Assembly (NCBI GenBank): GCA_900455085.1 | Contig: UGTZ01000001.1 | Span: forward strand, 3,006,501 to 3,070,500 | Direction: 5' to 3' | Length of the DNA stretch: 64,000 nt | From: Providencia rettgeri | Lineage (GTDB): Bacteria; Pseudomonadota; Gammaproteobacteria; Enterobacterales; Enterobacteriaceae | Shown here: in pieces, positions 8,060 through 17,159 of the stretch | Layout of the letters: the number at the start of each line of letters is the position of its first letter | Position numbering within the stretch: the stretch's first letter is position 1 | Notes under the pieces: model-generated | Databases searched by the model: none | What the model was told of the DNA's origin: nothing | Seen by the model: the letters and a program-made list of their open reading frames with translations, nothing else | Made by a program: the position numbers and the translations under genes

Positions 8060-8831
8060 GTATGCTTATGGCACAAGACAATCTACAGAATTTTATTGGT
8101 CGTTTCCGTTTCATCAACCAATCATATTAAAATAGCAATCTACTTTTTAGTCTAGAGCAAAAAACAGTAAAATAAACTTTAGGCCCAAATTAAAAGTTGA
8201 ATTGAATTTTATTGATTTAAAATCAATATAGTACAAGCTTAATTCAGACTCCGCCAGCCTAATTAATTGATTTATAACGAGTTTCAAACCATTTCATGTT
8301 GAAATTGTGCTGTAGGATGTACTGCATGACGACATTAAAGCTCTCCCACTACCTCTACTATCGAACCAATACATGATAGTTTCGTAAAACCATCCCGACC
8401 ATTAGCCTTAATCTTCAATAGCCAATATAATCACTGGGGCAAGCCCTATATTCAGGAACCACGGAAACGGTCAAGGAATACATTGTCTTTTTCCAGCAGC
8501 AACTTAGGTTATTAGTCAACGCATGGCGGCAGCGTGAAATAGATGATTTTCATCTGAATATTGATAAGAGAATTGATGAACTCAGACGGGGGCTTACAAA
8601 CTATTTCACCTCAATAATTAATGGAATTACCAATAGCTTGCAACTACTCAATAAATATCAATTCAGCTCCCTCACAGGGAGTTGAATTCAAAGTAAACAT
8701 CAATAACTATTTATTATTCAATTTTCTTAAAAGAATTAGGCTTTTTTTACCATCACACTAAATTAATTATCCTTTGCTGAAATATATAATAGTTTTCATG
8801 TTAAGCCTTGCAAACATAAAAACATGATTCA
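8060..8831. other. Gene-poor stretch with unidentified coding scraps
   Basis: Nothing complete is seen. An open frame without a start, 8431-8685 on the plus strand, reads like the C-terminus of a real protein (...GTTETVKEYIVFFQQQL... to a TGA). On the minus strand around 8258-8348 a 29-residue tail ending KWFETRYKSIN looks like the end of another protein. I cannot assign either. Both fit deletion scars of mobile DNA. Confidence 0.35.
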
Positions 8832-9653
8832 TTAGGTAGAAGTCTTATACCATGCATTATTTACCTGTTCGGCAATAATATTTATCGTTTTTACCTGATA
8901 GGGAGCACAACTAACTACATCGACCGAATCTAAATCAAATATTGCGATGTTATAGCCCTCATCTCCGAAGTGGCTTTTATATGCAATTGCATCATACCCA
9001 GCACTACGAAAAAGCTCAGCCAGTATTTGAGTCGGTGCGTAATCAGCCTTATCATCCGACCGCGTAACTGGCGTTGAAAATGCGTTATCAATATCAGTCC
9101 AAACAGCTTTCTCTTTCTGTTGTGCTGTAAGCTCTTTTACACCGAGTATATAACTAAAAATAGGCCCAGAAAGTGAGGACTTACCATGACCAAGCGAAAG
9201 ATCGAGTACCCTCAATGGAGATAAAAGTTTGCATGTTGCTAAAGAAACATTAGCACCGACCCAAGGCCGCACTTCAGAAATCGCAGTCTTTACTGTTGTA
9301 CCTACATATAGCACTGGAATGCCTTAGGGATTTGCACGCCCTTCTTTGGCTCTATCAACCAAAAGCTTCATACGAGAAGCTCTAAAACCTAACATATCCT
9401 CTTCGATCCAGTTGCCATCATTATCGGTCCTATCACAAATATCTATACCAAGCTGAGCCCTATAAAAAATGCTCCCCTCTTTCAACTCACGATCTCGTCC
9501 CTTGATTGTAGCTAGAACAGTATCAAGGAATACATTCTGCTCTTTACTTAAGATGTAACGGCTAGTCTTGCGAACATAGTCTGCGAATTGTGAATAACTG
9601 TCCTAACAAGCAAACTCAGACTGATGAATTAAATTCTTCTTACTAACAGCCAT
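8832..9653 (-). pseudogene. RES-domain (NAD+ phosphorylase-type) protein broken by two in-frame stops
   Basis: Reading one frame from the ATG at 9653 gives a 273-codon RES-family protein. The N-terminal helical part (SYSQFADYVRKTSRYI, FYRAQLG) is followed by the RES core (LYVGTTVKTAISEVRPW, YAPTQILAELF, YKSHFGDEGYNIAIFD). RES toxins degrade NAD+. The frame is interrupted by TAG at 9603-9605 and TAA at 9324-9326, with no frameshift. The 160 codons after the second stop remain open with possible starts, but lack the Arg of the FYRAQ motif. No Xre-type antitoxin gene is adjacent. Probably a dead toxin. Confidence 0.8.
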
Positions 9654-9825
9654 ATACGAACCCGCTAAACAAAATTTCTGTTTGTAAATTTCTCAGTCTA
9701 ATGCATATTATTGATTCTGTTAAATCCCCTATCTATTCAATTGATGTGAAACACAAATAACCGACTCATTTAACATTAATAGCTTCAGTAACCAACACTG
9801 TAAAGCTAATCACAAGGAATAAATA

Positions 9826-10341
9826 CTATTGGAATATCAATATTCTTTGCCTATCAAAACCATGGTTACTTGCAAAACTAAGGTATTCATTTAATAACTC
9901 TGGTGGCATAGTTGGAGTACGTGATAGCACCCATAGATAATCTTTATTAGGTCCAACAACTAATGAATATTGATAGTTATCATCTAGCTTAATAATATTA
10001 TAGCCGCCGTAAAAGGGCCCAAAGAATGAAACCTTTAAAGCCCCAGTATCCGAGGATTCAACAAAGTAAGCTTTCCCTATACTCTCTTTCCATTTTTTGC
10101 TTTCAGAATTCCATCCTCTATTCACTACTTTTACACCTCCGTCATCACGAAGAGAATAGTTAGCAGAGACTTTACTTAATCCTTTTTCAAATCGATTATC
10201 TATTCTCGCTACTTCATGCCATTCGCCAAGGTAACGTGATAAATCAAACTTCTCAACAGGTGATATATCTTTTGGCACTTTAACGCTACATCCGTTAAGT
10301 AGAAGCATACTTAAAAACATAAAAATTGACTTCACTCGCAT
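9826..10341 (-). CDS. blc: Outer membrane lipocalin Blc
   Basis: Blc is a lipid-binding lipocalin anchored to the inner face of the outer membrane; in E. coli it is induced under stress and binds lysophospholipids. The 171-residue product has a lipoprotein signal with lipobox LLNGC, the lipocalin GEWHEVAR motif (the GxW signature) and the C-terminal LWVLSRTP strand. A ribosome site (CGGAG) lies five bases before the ATG. It is divergent from the entericidin gene 400 bases away; blc and the entericidin genes are also neighbours in E. coli, so the pair may have been acquired together. Confidence 0.93.
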   Translation of the reverse strand: MRVKSIFMFLSMLLLNGCSVKVPKDISPVEKFDLSRYLGEWHEVARIDNRFEKGLSKVSANYSLRDDGGVKVVNRGWNSESKKWKESIGKAYFVESSDTGALKVSFFGPFYGGYNIIKLDDNYQYSLVVGPNKDYLWVLSRTPTMPPELLNEYLSFASNHGFDRQRILIFQ

Positions 10342-10741
10342 GGTAACTCCGTTGAATATTTATCGATGAGATACTATCCTACAAAAAATTTGTGACGTTA
10401 CCTAACCAATTAGGTAAGGCTATTGATGATAATAACAAAAGAAAACCAAATAATAAGTATTGAAAAACATAAAGCATACGGATAAATAGCTCTTTTAATA
10501 TCATAGAGTATACCCTTTATTGCTAATGTAGATTGATCGCCCAAAATAAGTACTAACACTTAAAATATAGCAGCTCATTTTCATTTGTCAGGTATCACTA
10601 ACTACGGCAATTCCACATAAAAATGAGGGTTTAACCCCAATCTTACTGCTGTATACAGCTAGAAATAGTCATCGAATTGTTCTGCTATAATTAAAAATGA
10701 TCTTTTGAAACTTATAACTTCAAACTTTAAAGGAAGACAAT

Positions 10742-10873
10742 ATGTTAAAAAAAATCAGTTTCCTCATCTGCTCATTAGTTGTTGCTTTCACATTAACTGC
10801 CTGTAATACCACTAAAGGTGTTGGTGAAGATATAGAAGCAGGAGGAGAAGCAATACAAAGAGCAGCCCAGTAA
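10742..10873 (+). CDS. ecnB: Entericidin EcnA/B family lipoprotein
   Basis: A 43-residue peptide with a lipoprotein signal (MLKKISFLICSLVVAFTLTAC) and a short mature part with a GVGEDIEAGGEAIQ repeat-like helix, as in entericidin B. In E. coli entericidin B is a sigma-S-dependent lipoprotein toxin antagonised by entericidin A. AAAGGAAG lies upstream at good spacing. Only one entericidin gene is visible, so the antidote-toxin pair of E. coli is not complete. A hairpin follows at 10897-10935. Confidence 0.88.
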   Translation: MLKKISFLICSLVVAFTLTACNTTKGVGEDIEAGGEAIQRAAQ

Positions 10874-10896
10874 ACATTAATGCTCTTATTTCAAAT

Positions 10897-10935
10897 GCTA
10901 GAGGGTATATTTATTTTGAATCCTCTAGTATTTCC
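10897..10935 (+). terminator. Hairpin after the entericidin gene
   Basis: CTAGAGG (10898-10904) pairs with CCTCTAG (10922-10928) and is followed by a T-rich stretch. Confidence 0.5.
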
Positions 10936-11099
10936 TTATTCATTTAACGAGACTCCAATTTGTATTTTCTTTTCCGTATTTGCTTACACTTTATTCATGT
11001 AAAACATTTATAAATATGTCTATGCTGATAGTGTGTTCTAAACTATTGTATCAGTTTATTTTGCCTCGATATTTGGGGCTTTTCTTTGCTTTTCAATTT

Positions 11100-11138
11100 T
11101 TTTATAAATAAAGGCCATCAGCTATTAACTGAAGGCCT
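11100..11138 (-). terminator. Terminator of the glutathionylspermidine gene
   Basis: On the minus strand AGGCCTTCAG pairs with CTGATGGCCT (one mismatch) and is followed by TTTATTTATAAAAAAA. It lies about 75 bases past the stop of the leftward gene. Confidence 0.6.
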
Positions 11139-11212
11139 AAGAAACTACAAAAAATCAGATTTTAATAATGCCACTTTCAAAATATAACTATATTAATTTT
11201 AAAATACACTTT

Positions 11213-13108
11213 CTAACATAATGGTTTTTCCAAAAAATCATTATCATCAAGTATCCATAATGGCTCCATATTACTATCTTTTTTGATAACTAATGATGGG
11301 TCTGAACGTAAACATGCTCCACCATAGTGACCTCCGACAGTAAATGTGCAGACTTGAATAAAACGCCCTGCAACGTTTGGCAAGCACCATAATTGTTGGT
11401 AAATATTTTCCTGTTTATCGAATTGGCCAGAAGTCTCATCTAAAATCGTGTCGCACTCACCTATCAAACCGATATTGTCACCACAGCGGCCTGCTATTGG
11501 CTTTATTGCATAACCACTCGAGCGTAACTCGTCACTGATATCAAAACTTGTATTCAAAAGATAGGGATGATAGGGAAATAACGACCAAAGAATAGGTAAT
11601 ATCGCTTTATTACTTGGAATGACTGTCCATAAAGGCTCAAAGACACGAATCTCAGGCTTTAATAATACATCAACTAGTCTGACGTCATTATATTCTGAGT
11701 GTCCGGTACGAATTTGTAGCGCTGAATGCTCATAGTCTTTCTCACATTCCTGCCGAATTTGCTCAAGAGCAGTTTCCCACGCCCATGTTTTCCAAACACA
11801 CTCTAATATACGGCCATCACTATCAACGACTTGACCTGTTTCATTCCAAAATAATTCGTCTAAACCATGAATAATTTTATAATCGAATCCCGCTTCAGTA
11901 ATTGCATGCGCCATGTATTGCGAATGATAATCTTCTTCACTATCTACATCCTGCATAATATGAATAAACGGTTTAGCTGAAGAATGTTCCCATGTACTAG
12001 AAAGTAATTCAGTTAAGTAACCACTTGGGTTTTTGCCATCTTTCAGCTGCCCTACTTTTGCCCACTTATCAATAATTACCCCTGCCTCTGTATGACAAGA
12101 AGCTGAATCCGCATTATATTCATAGACTTTTAACCCTCGCTCATCCAAACAAAAGTCTAATCTTCCTGTGATCATATCATGACGTCGATTCTTCCAGGAT
12201 AAACGTATGCGAGGCCAAAGTATTTCTGGAATATTAAAAAGTTTCAATAACTTATCACTCTTTAATACTTTTTCTGTCGCATGCAGATACATAAGATGAA
12301 CTTCATTGGTTGCTTGTATCAGTTGATTTTCAGCGGTACTAGATATTGTAAAATATTCATGAAGAGCGCTATTTAGCGCGCGACCTTGTCTAGCTTGAAT
12401 ATATTTATTTTCTATGGGATTTGAGCTATTCAACCATTCGTTATTATAGTCAATCTTATTATCTATTTTAGCAGCATGAATCTTTAGCAACTCAGGATTA
12501 GTATACGGGCCTGAATAAGCATGCTCATCACTATCTGTTTGTATCATCCATCCCAAAATTTTAGTGTTTGGGAAAGTATCTGATAGTGTATATCTTCCTT
12601 TATCTCTTTTCAGAGACAATTCTCTTGTCCACTGCTGGCCTATGGGCAATTTATGGTGAATGACATTTTGCTCAGCGATACGTACTTTATCATCATAAAC
12701 CTTGGTGATAATTGCTATATGGCCTGTTTTATTAAACTCACCCCCCTCATCCCAAATTAACAATGACCCCGCGGCAGGCTTAACAGGACTCCCATTAACA
12801 AAAGCTTTTAACGGTAAAATGTCATCATCAACTACGTGTCGTAGAAAGCGCAGAGAAAATACTTCATAGGCCATACCAACATCACTAAAAACAGTACCGT
12901 AATTGAGGTATAAAAAACGACGAGCAAACTCAACGCATTGCCATTTATAGCCCATATATTCATTGCCAATATAACTTCGAAAAGAAATATCTTTTTTATT
13001 TTCCACATTAGGCAATGAATCATAATCTGATGAGTATATTGCTACGCCTCCTGGAGCATATCCGAGTAAAGTTCCAAAAGGTTCGTATTCACTACTTAAT
13101 AACCCCAT
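11213..13108 (-). CDS. gss: Bifunctional glutathionylspermidine synthetase/amidase
   Basis: The enzyme makes glutathionylspermidine from glutathione, spermidine and ATP, and its N-terminal domain hydrolyses it again. The 631-residue product has a CHAP amidase domain with the catalytic Cys in KWQCVEFARR and His in TGHIAIIT. The C-terminal ATP-grasp synthetase domain includes MITGRLDFCLDERGLKVYEY and KPIAGRCGDNIGL. I chose the ATG at 13108, with GGAG seven bases upstream. A longer frame begins at a TTG (13210) and would add a hydrophobic stretch with no ribosome site. The enterobacterial homologue is 619 residues. It is a single gene with its own terminator inside the island. Confidence 0.93.
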   Translation of the reverse strand: MGLLSSEYEPFGTLLGYAPGGVAIYSSDYDSLPNVENKKDISFRSYIGNEYMGYKWQCVEFARRFLYLNYGTVFSDVGMAYEVFSLRFLRHVVDDDILPLKAFVNGSPVKPAAGSLLIWDEGGEFNKTGHIAIITKVYDDKVRIAEQNVIHHKLPIGQQWTRELSLKRDKGRYTLSDTFPNTKILGWMIQTDSDEHAYSGPYTNPELLKIHAAKIDNKIDYNNEWLNSSNPIENKYIQARQGRALNSALHEYFTISSTAENQLIQATNEVHLMYLHATEKVLKSDKLLKLFNIPEILWPRIRLSWKNRRHDMITGRLDFCLDERGLKVYEYNADSASCHTEAGVIIDKWAKVGQLKDGKNPSGYLTELLSSTWEHSSAKPFIHIMQDVDSEEDYHSQYMAHAITEAGFDYKIIHGLDELFWNETGQVVDSDGRILECVWKTWAWETALEQIRQECEKDYEHSALQIRTGHSEYNDVRLVDVLLKPEIRVFEPLWTVIPSNKAILPILWSLFPYHPYLLNTSFDISDELRSSGYAIKPIAGRCGDNIGLIGECDTILDETSGQFDKQENIYQQLWCLPNVAGRFIQVCTFTVGGHYGGACLRSDPSLVIKKDSNMEPLWILDDNDFLEKPLC

Positions 13109-13465
13109 GTTATAGCTCCATCTTAATAATAAATACATGCTAGCCATAACTATCAGTGTACGCCTATAAAATATGAAAAATCCATTTTTTTGATATAAGA
13201 AACTTATCAATAGTTAGTTAAATAAAAGCAACCTGTTAGCACAAAAAAGCTCCCAAGAGAGATCGCCATTTATAGCAACAGTTCCGATGCTCCCTTCTGT
13301 GGGTTCTTAGTGTTTTAAATATGTCTGCTATATACCGGGTGAAAAGTGGTTTGATTACTATCTTTACAAAACAATGAGTTCTTTTATTTTCACTTTCAAA
13401 AAATGACCTATTTAGCGGTATAACTATTTACAAGAGTTACCCTCAGTTAAATAGACCATCCCTTT

Positions 13466-13493
13466 TAAGCCCCAATCTAGGGGCTATTTTTTT
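13466..13493 (+). terminator. Orphan rho-independent terminator
   Basis: The stem AGCCCC (13468-13473) with GGGGCT (13480-13485) is followed by a T run. The upstream transcript is not identified. Confidence 0.65.
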
Positions 13494-13638
13494 GCCTTTA
13501 AAAAGCCTCTGTTTTCTTAAAAGCTCGCTGTTGTTGTCTTACACAGCCATCAATTTAAAATATTTGGAAATACTTTTGCGTATTTTGAAATACCAACTAT
13601 ATTTAAGGCGATATTTAATTGTATAAAGCAACATATTT

Positions 13639-13665
13639 AGCCCAACGCTGTGTGGGCTTTTTTTA
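13639..13665 (+). terminator. Orphan rho-independent terminator
   Basis: The stem GCCCA (from 13640) with TGGGC (to 13657) is followed by seven Ts. The upstream transcript is not identified. Confidence 0.65.
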
Positions 13666-13742
13666 TCCATACAATTTCTGGTACTATAACTTTTAAGGCT
13701 CTCACCATTACAGAATCAAGATAAAATCACGTTTTCAAAAAT

Positions 13743-13943
13743 ATGAACCTTATACACAACCTCCCGATCACAACCATACTTATCGTTACCTCCCTATTTC
13801 TTTGCGTTGTATTTATTCTTATTAGTGATAACTATCAAGCAGACGTGACAACTCTATTCTTTAAAGCTTTTATATATCTACTTGCAGCTATCTCCTTCTT
13901 AAACTTACTTTTTTTAATTAGAACTTTCATTGGCTGGAACTAA
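13743..13943 (+). CDS. Possible two-helix small membrane protein
   Basis: A 66-residue frame with two strongly hydrophobic segments (about residues 9-27 and 40-62) separated by a short polar loop. There is no clear ribosome site before the ATG and I do not recognise a family. It lies convergent to the spanin genes with a four-base overlap of ends. A holin-like remnant is conceivable given the location, but the orientation is opposite to Rz. Confidence 0.3.
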   Translation: MNLIHNLPITTILIVTSLFLCVVFILISDNYQADVTTLFFKAFIYLLAAISFLNLLFLIRTFIGWN

Positions 13944-14389
13944 TGTAAGCACTCCGTTCTAATGTAATCTTGCAAATACAAAGTTTGTTTTTCGTTCTCA
14001 ACTATCATTTTTCTGAGACGCCAATAATCTTGTTCAGCTGCTTCACTAAGTCGTGCGGAGCTTTCATTGCCTCCGCTTTCGAAGGTATTCGCTTCGGGTT
14101 TTGGACATTTGGCGTTGACGTACACGCGCTTAGTACCATTACTAACATCATTGCGCAGCTTATCAATTTCAGCTTTTGCATTTGAGAGATCCATTGTGTG
14201 AGTTTTGTCGAGTTCGTGAAGTGAGTTAATACGTTTTTGGTAATCCTCATTAATTTTGACCTACTCTGTCAACTCAACGAGTAGTCCGGCATTTTTGGTA
14301 TTTAACTCACCTATCCTCTCGTGTTGTTTCCACATTCCCCATATGGCCACCCACGCAGCGATATATAACAATGCACTGACTGTATTCAT
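13940..14389 (-). pseudogene. Phage inner-membrane spanin Rz, interrupted by an amber codon
   Basis: Rz spans the periplasm with Rz1 and fuses the membranes in the last step of phage lysis. One frame from the ATG at 14389 gives 149 codons: an N-terminal membrane anchor (LLYIAAWVAIWGMW), a coiled coil (HERIGELNTKNAGLLVELTE) and a C-terminal part ending in YIRTECLH. Codon 43 is TAG (14261-14263), in place of the Gln expected there, with no frameshift. The distal 84 codons stay open from an internal ATG at 14194 but lack the anchor. Rz1 is nested inside and intact. Endolysin and holin genes are not found upstream. Confidence 0.8.
14005..14181 (-). CDS. Phage outer-membrane spanin Rz1 nested in Rz
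   Basis: Rz1 is a small proline-containing lipoprotein that joins Rz to disrupt the outer membrane. The 58-residue product has a signal with lipobox LSAC (MQKLKLISCAMMLVMVLSAC) and lies entirely within Rz in another frame, as in lambda. It is undamaged even though the host frame Rz carries a stop codon upstream of it. Confidence 0.85.
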   Translation of the reverse strand: MQKLKLISCAMMLVMVLSACTSTPNVQNPKRIPSKAEAMKAPHDLVKQLNKIIGVSEK

Positions 14390-14441
14390 GGTATCCACTA
14401 TATAGATAATTAAAAGTTAACTTGCCGACTTTTGTAGTGTT

Positions 14442-14582
14442 CTATAACTTTCTGGCGCGTTTTTCTAAACTGGCTTTATCAATACCGCATGTATTGTCAG
14501 TGAGTCTGTTGGCGCCAAATACAATCATTGATATCGCGAGTAACATAAAGCAAATTACTACCACTATAAGTTTCCATGACAT
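14442..14582 (-). CDS. Small single-helix membrane protein of the lysis module
   Basis: A 46-residue peptide with one N-terminal hydrophobic helix (MSWKLIVVVICFMLLAISMIVFG shortened here to its core, VVVICFMLLAISM) and a basic tail ending EKRARKL. GGAGG lies seven bases before the ATG. It stands 52 bases upstream of Rz on the same strand, so it belongs to the lysis cluster; position and size would fit a holin or antiholin accessory, but no family is recognised. Confidence 0.55.
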   Translation of the reverse strand: MSWKLIVVVICFMLLAISMIVFGANRLTDNTCGIDKASLEKRARKL

Positions 14583-14673
14583 ATAGCCGCCTCCGCTTCT
14601 CTGCGATTACCTCATCGTTATAGAAGATAAAGAAGCCGTACTGACCAGCTTTATTGATTACTTTGCACTTCAC
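14497..14673 (-). CDS. Small phage-type protein overlapping the membrane peptide gene
   Basis: A 58-residue frame starts at GTG 14673 with AAAGG six bases upstream and contains GQYGFFIFYNDEVIAEKRRR. It overlaps the 5' half of the next small gene, whose ribosome site lies inside it, suggesting translational coupling. Function unknown; it looks like a compact phage gene upstream of Rz. Confidence 0.45.
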   Translation of the reverse strand: MKCKVINKAGQYGFFIFYNDEVIAEKRRRLYVMETYSGSNLLYVTRDINDCIWRQQTH

Positions 14674-14725
14674 GCTTAACCTTTGATAGCATCAAGAATA
14701 GCCCTTTAAAAACAGGATAGACAGT

Positions 14726-14932
14726 ATGCATAAAAACAAAGCTATATTAGTATGTTTTGTTATCGCTTTAGTAACAGCTTGTTCATCAAACACTAAACCC
14801 CTAACTAAGTCAGATACTTGCGAGATAAAAATGGATACTCCCGAAGGTAACTTGCCTGGGAAAATAGAGCAGTCCAGTGGAAATAGTCCCGAATGTAAAG
14901 CGATTGAAAGAGCTATAGATAAAGCTATCTAA
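14726..14932 (+). CDS. Small predicted lipoprotein
   Basis: The 68-residue product has a lipoprotein signal ending in VTAC (Cys 19) and a short polar mature domain with two Cys (DTCEIKMDT and SPECKAIE) that could form a disulfide. AGGAT lies upstream of the ATG. It diverges from the lysis cluster and converges on ygiW. No family is recognised. Within phages, such genes in the lysis region are often lysogenic-conversion lipoproteins like Bor, but the sequence is not Bor. Confidence 0.6.
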   Translation: MHKNKAILVCFVIALVTACSSNTKPLTKSDTCEIKMDTPEGNLPGKIEQSSGNSPECKAIERAIDKAI

Positions 14933-14976
14933 CATATGAATTAGACAGAAGCTAGTAAGCGAGTTTTCATTGCAGA

Positions 14977-15000
14977 AAAGCCCCAATCATGGGGCTCATT
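14977..15000. terminator. Bidirectional terminator between the lipoprotein gene and ygiW
   Basis: AGCCCC (14979-14984) pairs with GGGGCT (14991-14996). The minus strand continues with TTTTCTGC, serving ygiW; the plus side has only a weak T stretch. Confidence 0.65.
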
Positions 15001-15012
15001 AAAAATTTACAG

Positions 15013-15405
15013 CTATTTATTGATAATGGTTACTCGCTTTACATCAACTTCTAATGAAGCCCACTCTTTATCAATTTCACCATCTAAACGAACTTTTGTT
15101 TCAGGTGTCACAACCTGTCCACGCCAGCGCCTATCATCAATATCTACAGCAATTGAGCCAGTACTATCTTTAAATTCGTAAAGCTCTTTACCAATCTGTT
15201 TAACAATATGACCTTCAAGTGAAACCCATGCATCATCAGGAAGCTCTTTCGCTTGAACGACAGTTGTTACTGCTTGAGCTGTTGCAACAAACCCACCTTT
15301 TGGACCAACAGAACCCTCATTCGAAACAAATCCACCAGCATGGTTATTAGCTAATACGCCAAATGAAGCTGCTGATAATACGAGCGCAATAACTGTCTTA
15401 TTCAT
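15013..15405 (-). CDS. ygiW: YgiW/YdeI-type periplasmic stress-tolerance OB-fold protein
   Basis: The 130-residue product has a cleavable signal (about residues 1-19, ending VLAN) and the BOF domain of the YgiW/YdeI family, with VSLEGHIVKQIGKELYEFKD and DIDDRRWRGQ. Family members are periplasmic and help survive hydrogen peroxide, cadmium, acid or cationic peptides. AAGGA lies six bases before the ATG. It sits among acid-stress genes hdeA and yagU, in line with a stress-cargo role. A signal-peptide start and family length (~130) agree. Confidence 0.88.
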   Translation of the reverse strand: MNKTVIALVLSAASFGVLANNHAGGFVSNEGSVGPKGGFVATAQAVTTVVQAKELPDDAWVSLEGHIVKQIGKELYEFKDSTGSIAVDIDDRRWRGQVVTPETKVRLDGEIDKEWASLEVDVKRVTIINK

Positions 15406-15666
15406 AATAATTCCTTTTGTCTGTTAATTTTTTATAGTTTATCAATTAAACCTTAACAGAATCTTAAGGCAAATAATTAACACTTTAGATCGGTTATTGC
15501 ACACAGCAGCACATGTAACTCTGACCAATCGTGACAGAAAATCTTATGTTTATTTTAACTATAAAAAAGACCGCCTAGGCGATCTTTTATGAATAACTGA
15601 TATAGCTCAGATGAAAAGTTTAACCTGACCATAAGTTTATTAAAGATTAAGAGTGAACATCACTCT

Positions 15667-16188
15667 CTACTCAGCGTCTTTTTCTTTAGTTAAACAATAA
15701 CGCAAGTTTTGCCTAATAGCTTCAATAGACCAAATCCAAAAAGCAGTTCCAACAAACTCAGATATTAGTGCTTGATAACCAGCAGTCCAAAGCCAGCCAG
15801 ACAATCCTAATAATGGTACAACTAAGCCATGAGCAAAAACAGAAACACCGATACCAAAACATATACCGTGTAATAATTTCACCTTAGGTAAGTATTCAGC
15901 GATAACACAATATATAACTGCAATAACTATCGAAAATAATATATGAACACCATTCCCGCCCCAATTAATACTATATCCCATCCAATGATAAGTCATAGTA
16001 TCTATATTTAGCCCAAGCTTTTCTAACAAGACAATGGGAGGTGGGGTTGTTTCTAGCGTTCTCGGTGGAATCAAACCTTCAAAGCCAGATTTAACTAAAG
16101 CGGAAAATATACCCGCAATAATACCAACATATATTGCTATACAAATATGCCTAGAGCTTTTCTTTGTCAATTTAAATAGATCAATCAT
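15667..16188 (-). CDS. yagU: YagU family inner membrane protein, copy 1
   Basis: YagU (DUF1440) is an inner membrane protein linked to acid resistance in E. coli. The 173-residue product has about four membrane helices, and the family signatures GIIAGIFSALVKSGFE, IPPRTLETTPPP, EYLPKVKLLHG and a C-terminal FVGTAFWIWSIEAIR. It is the same family as the gene at 17887-18438, with which it shares the helix pattern but modest identity, so this is an old paralogue pair. hdeA lies between the two in the opposite direction. Confidence 0.85.
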   Translation of the reverse strand: MIDLFKLTKKSSRHICIAIYVGIIAGIFSALVKSGFEGLIPPRTLETTPPPIVLLEKLGLNIDTMTYHWMGYSINWGGNGVHILFSIVIAVIYCVIAEYLPKVKLLHGICFGIGVSVFAHGLVVPLLGLSGWLWTAGYQALISEFVGTAFWIWSIEAIRQNLRYCLTKEKDAE

Positions 16189-16661
16189 TATACATACACG
16201 CCTTATGAATAGATATTATGAATATAGTAGAGAAAAGGGCAATTGTTTATTATTAGTATAATTATTATTTTTAATGTGTTGGGATGCTTGAAGCATAGTA
16301 ACAAAAGATGGCTCATTAAATATAAATAAAAAATCAACGACAATAAAAAATTCAATCGATACCCCTGCTCAGATCCCTGAGTAATTGTCATAGGGTTTAG
16401 CCAGTCAGCCTTGACATGCACCAGAATGAAAAAGTAACTCCCAACTTTGCGTGTGGATTTCAAGAACGGCAGACCTACCACTTGAAATTACTTTATCGTT
16501 ATAGAGAAAAATTGAAGATATATTTTTATTATTTCAATAATCCGACACATAATAGCCATCAAAAAACAACATTCAAATAATGATTATTTTGCTTTTTAAA
16601 ATAATAAGTTATATTAAAATAAGCATTAGGCAAGTCTCACTAAAAACAATGAGGATATTTT
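16189..16661. other. hdeA-yagU intergenic region
   Basis: This holds the divergent promoters of yagU and hdeA. The part 16370-16490 has higher GC than its surroundings and could be a scrap of another gene, but no frame is convincing. The last 130 bases before hdeA are very AT-rich, as expected for a silenced (H-NS-type) stress promoter. Confidence 0.3.
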
Positions 16662-16964
16662 ATGAAAAAAATATTATTTGCTAGCATCATTGCAACATCG
16701 TTAATGACCACTTCAGCTTTCGCCGCAACAGATGCAAAACCTGTATCTCAATGGACATGCGAAGATTTCTTAGCAATCGATGATGCATTTTATCCAACAG
16801 CAATTGGTGCTGCTGAGATTATTACCCAGAAAGGTAAGGTAGAAGACCCTACTTTAGATATTAGTGGTATTGCAACATCCACTCCGTTAATTGTTGAAGC
16901 TTGCGAAAAAGCTCCCAAAGAATCATTTATTCAAAAAGTCGAAGCTCATTTGAAAAAAATGTAA
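16662..16964 (+). CDS. hdeA: Periplasmic acid chaperone HdeA
   Basis: HdeA is a small periplasmic chaperone that unfolds at low pH and keeps other proteins from aggregating. The 100-residue product has a signal peptide (cleaved after AFA) and the HdeA core VSQWTCEDFLAIDDAF, PTAIGAAE and DISGIATSTPLIVEAC, with the two conserved Cys that form the structural disulfide. GAGG lies before the ATG and a strong terminator follows. No hdeB or gad genes are nearby; instead two yagU acid-resistance genes flank it, so this is a compact acid-stress cassette in a prophage remnant. Confidence 0.93.
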   Translation: MKKILFASIIATSLMTTSAFAATDAKPVSQWTCEDFLAIDDAFYPTAIGAAEIITQKGKVEDPTLDISGIATSTPLIVEACEKAPKESFIQKVEAHLKKM

Positions 16965-16971
16965 TCTAAAG

Positions 16972-17000
16972 ACCCCACCCCTCTGGTGGGGTTTTCTTTT
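16972..17000 (+). terminator. hdeA terminator
   Basis: ACCCCACC (16972-16979) pairs with GGTGGGGT (16985-16992), followed by TTTCTTTT. Confidence 0.8.
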
Positions 17001-17159
17001 ATTGTGCATAACTACACATGTAACTATGAACAATCGTAACAGCAAGTCTTATGCTTGTTTTAGGTATAAAACCTGACATTACTGACGGGTCTATAACACG
17101 TGTAATATGATATATTTATACTTCGGGATGCTATTCTTTTCAAGACTCACCGATCTGCA

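Larger units (their letters stand above)
13109..13742. other. Intergenic stretch with two orphan terminators
   Basis: Two good rightward terminators occur without an obvious gene before them: AGCCCC/GGGGCT plus T7 at 13468-13493, and GCCCA/TGGGC plus T7 at 13639-13665. They could end small RNAs or lost phage genes. No coding region is evident. Confidence 0.4.

Noticed and set aside
7937..8155. 72-codon frame through the heptamer repeat
   Set aside because: Most of it is translated repeat (NNQQSTI), there is no ribosome site and no other coding signal.
13109..13210. N-terminal membrane extension of the glutathionylspermidine enzyme
   Set aside because: The extension starts at a TTG with no ribosome site, while the ATG at 13108 has GGAG at ideal spacing and aligns with homologues.
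16203..16481. 92-codon frame upstream of hdeA
   Set aside because: Low-complexity tail, no ribosome site, lies across the promoter region; at most a scrap.
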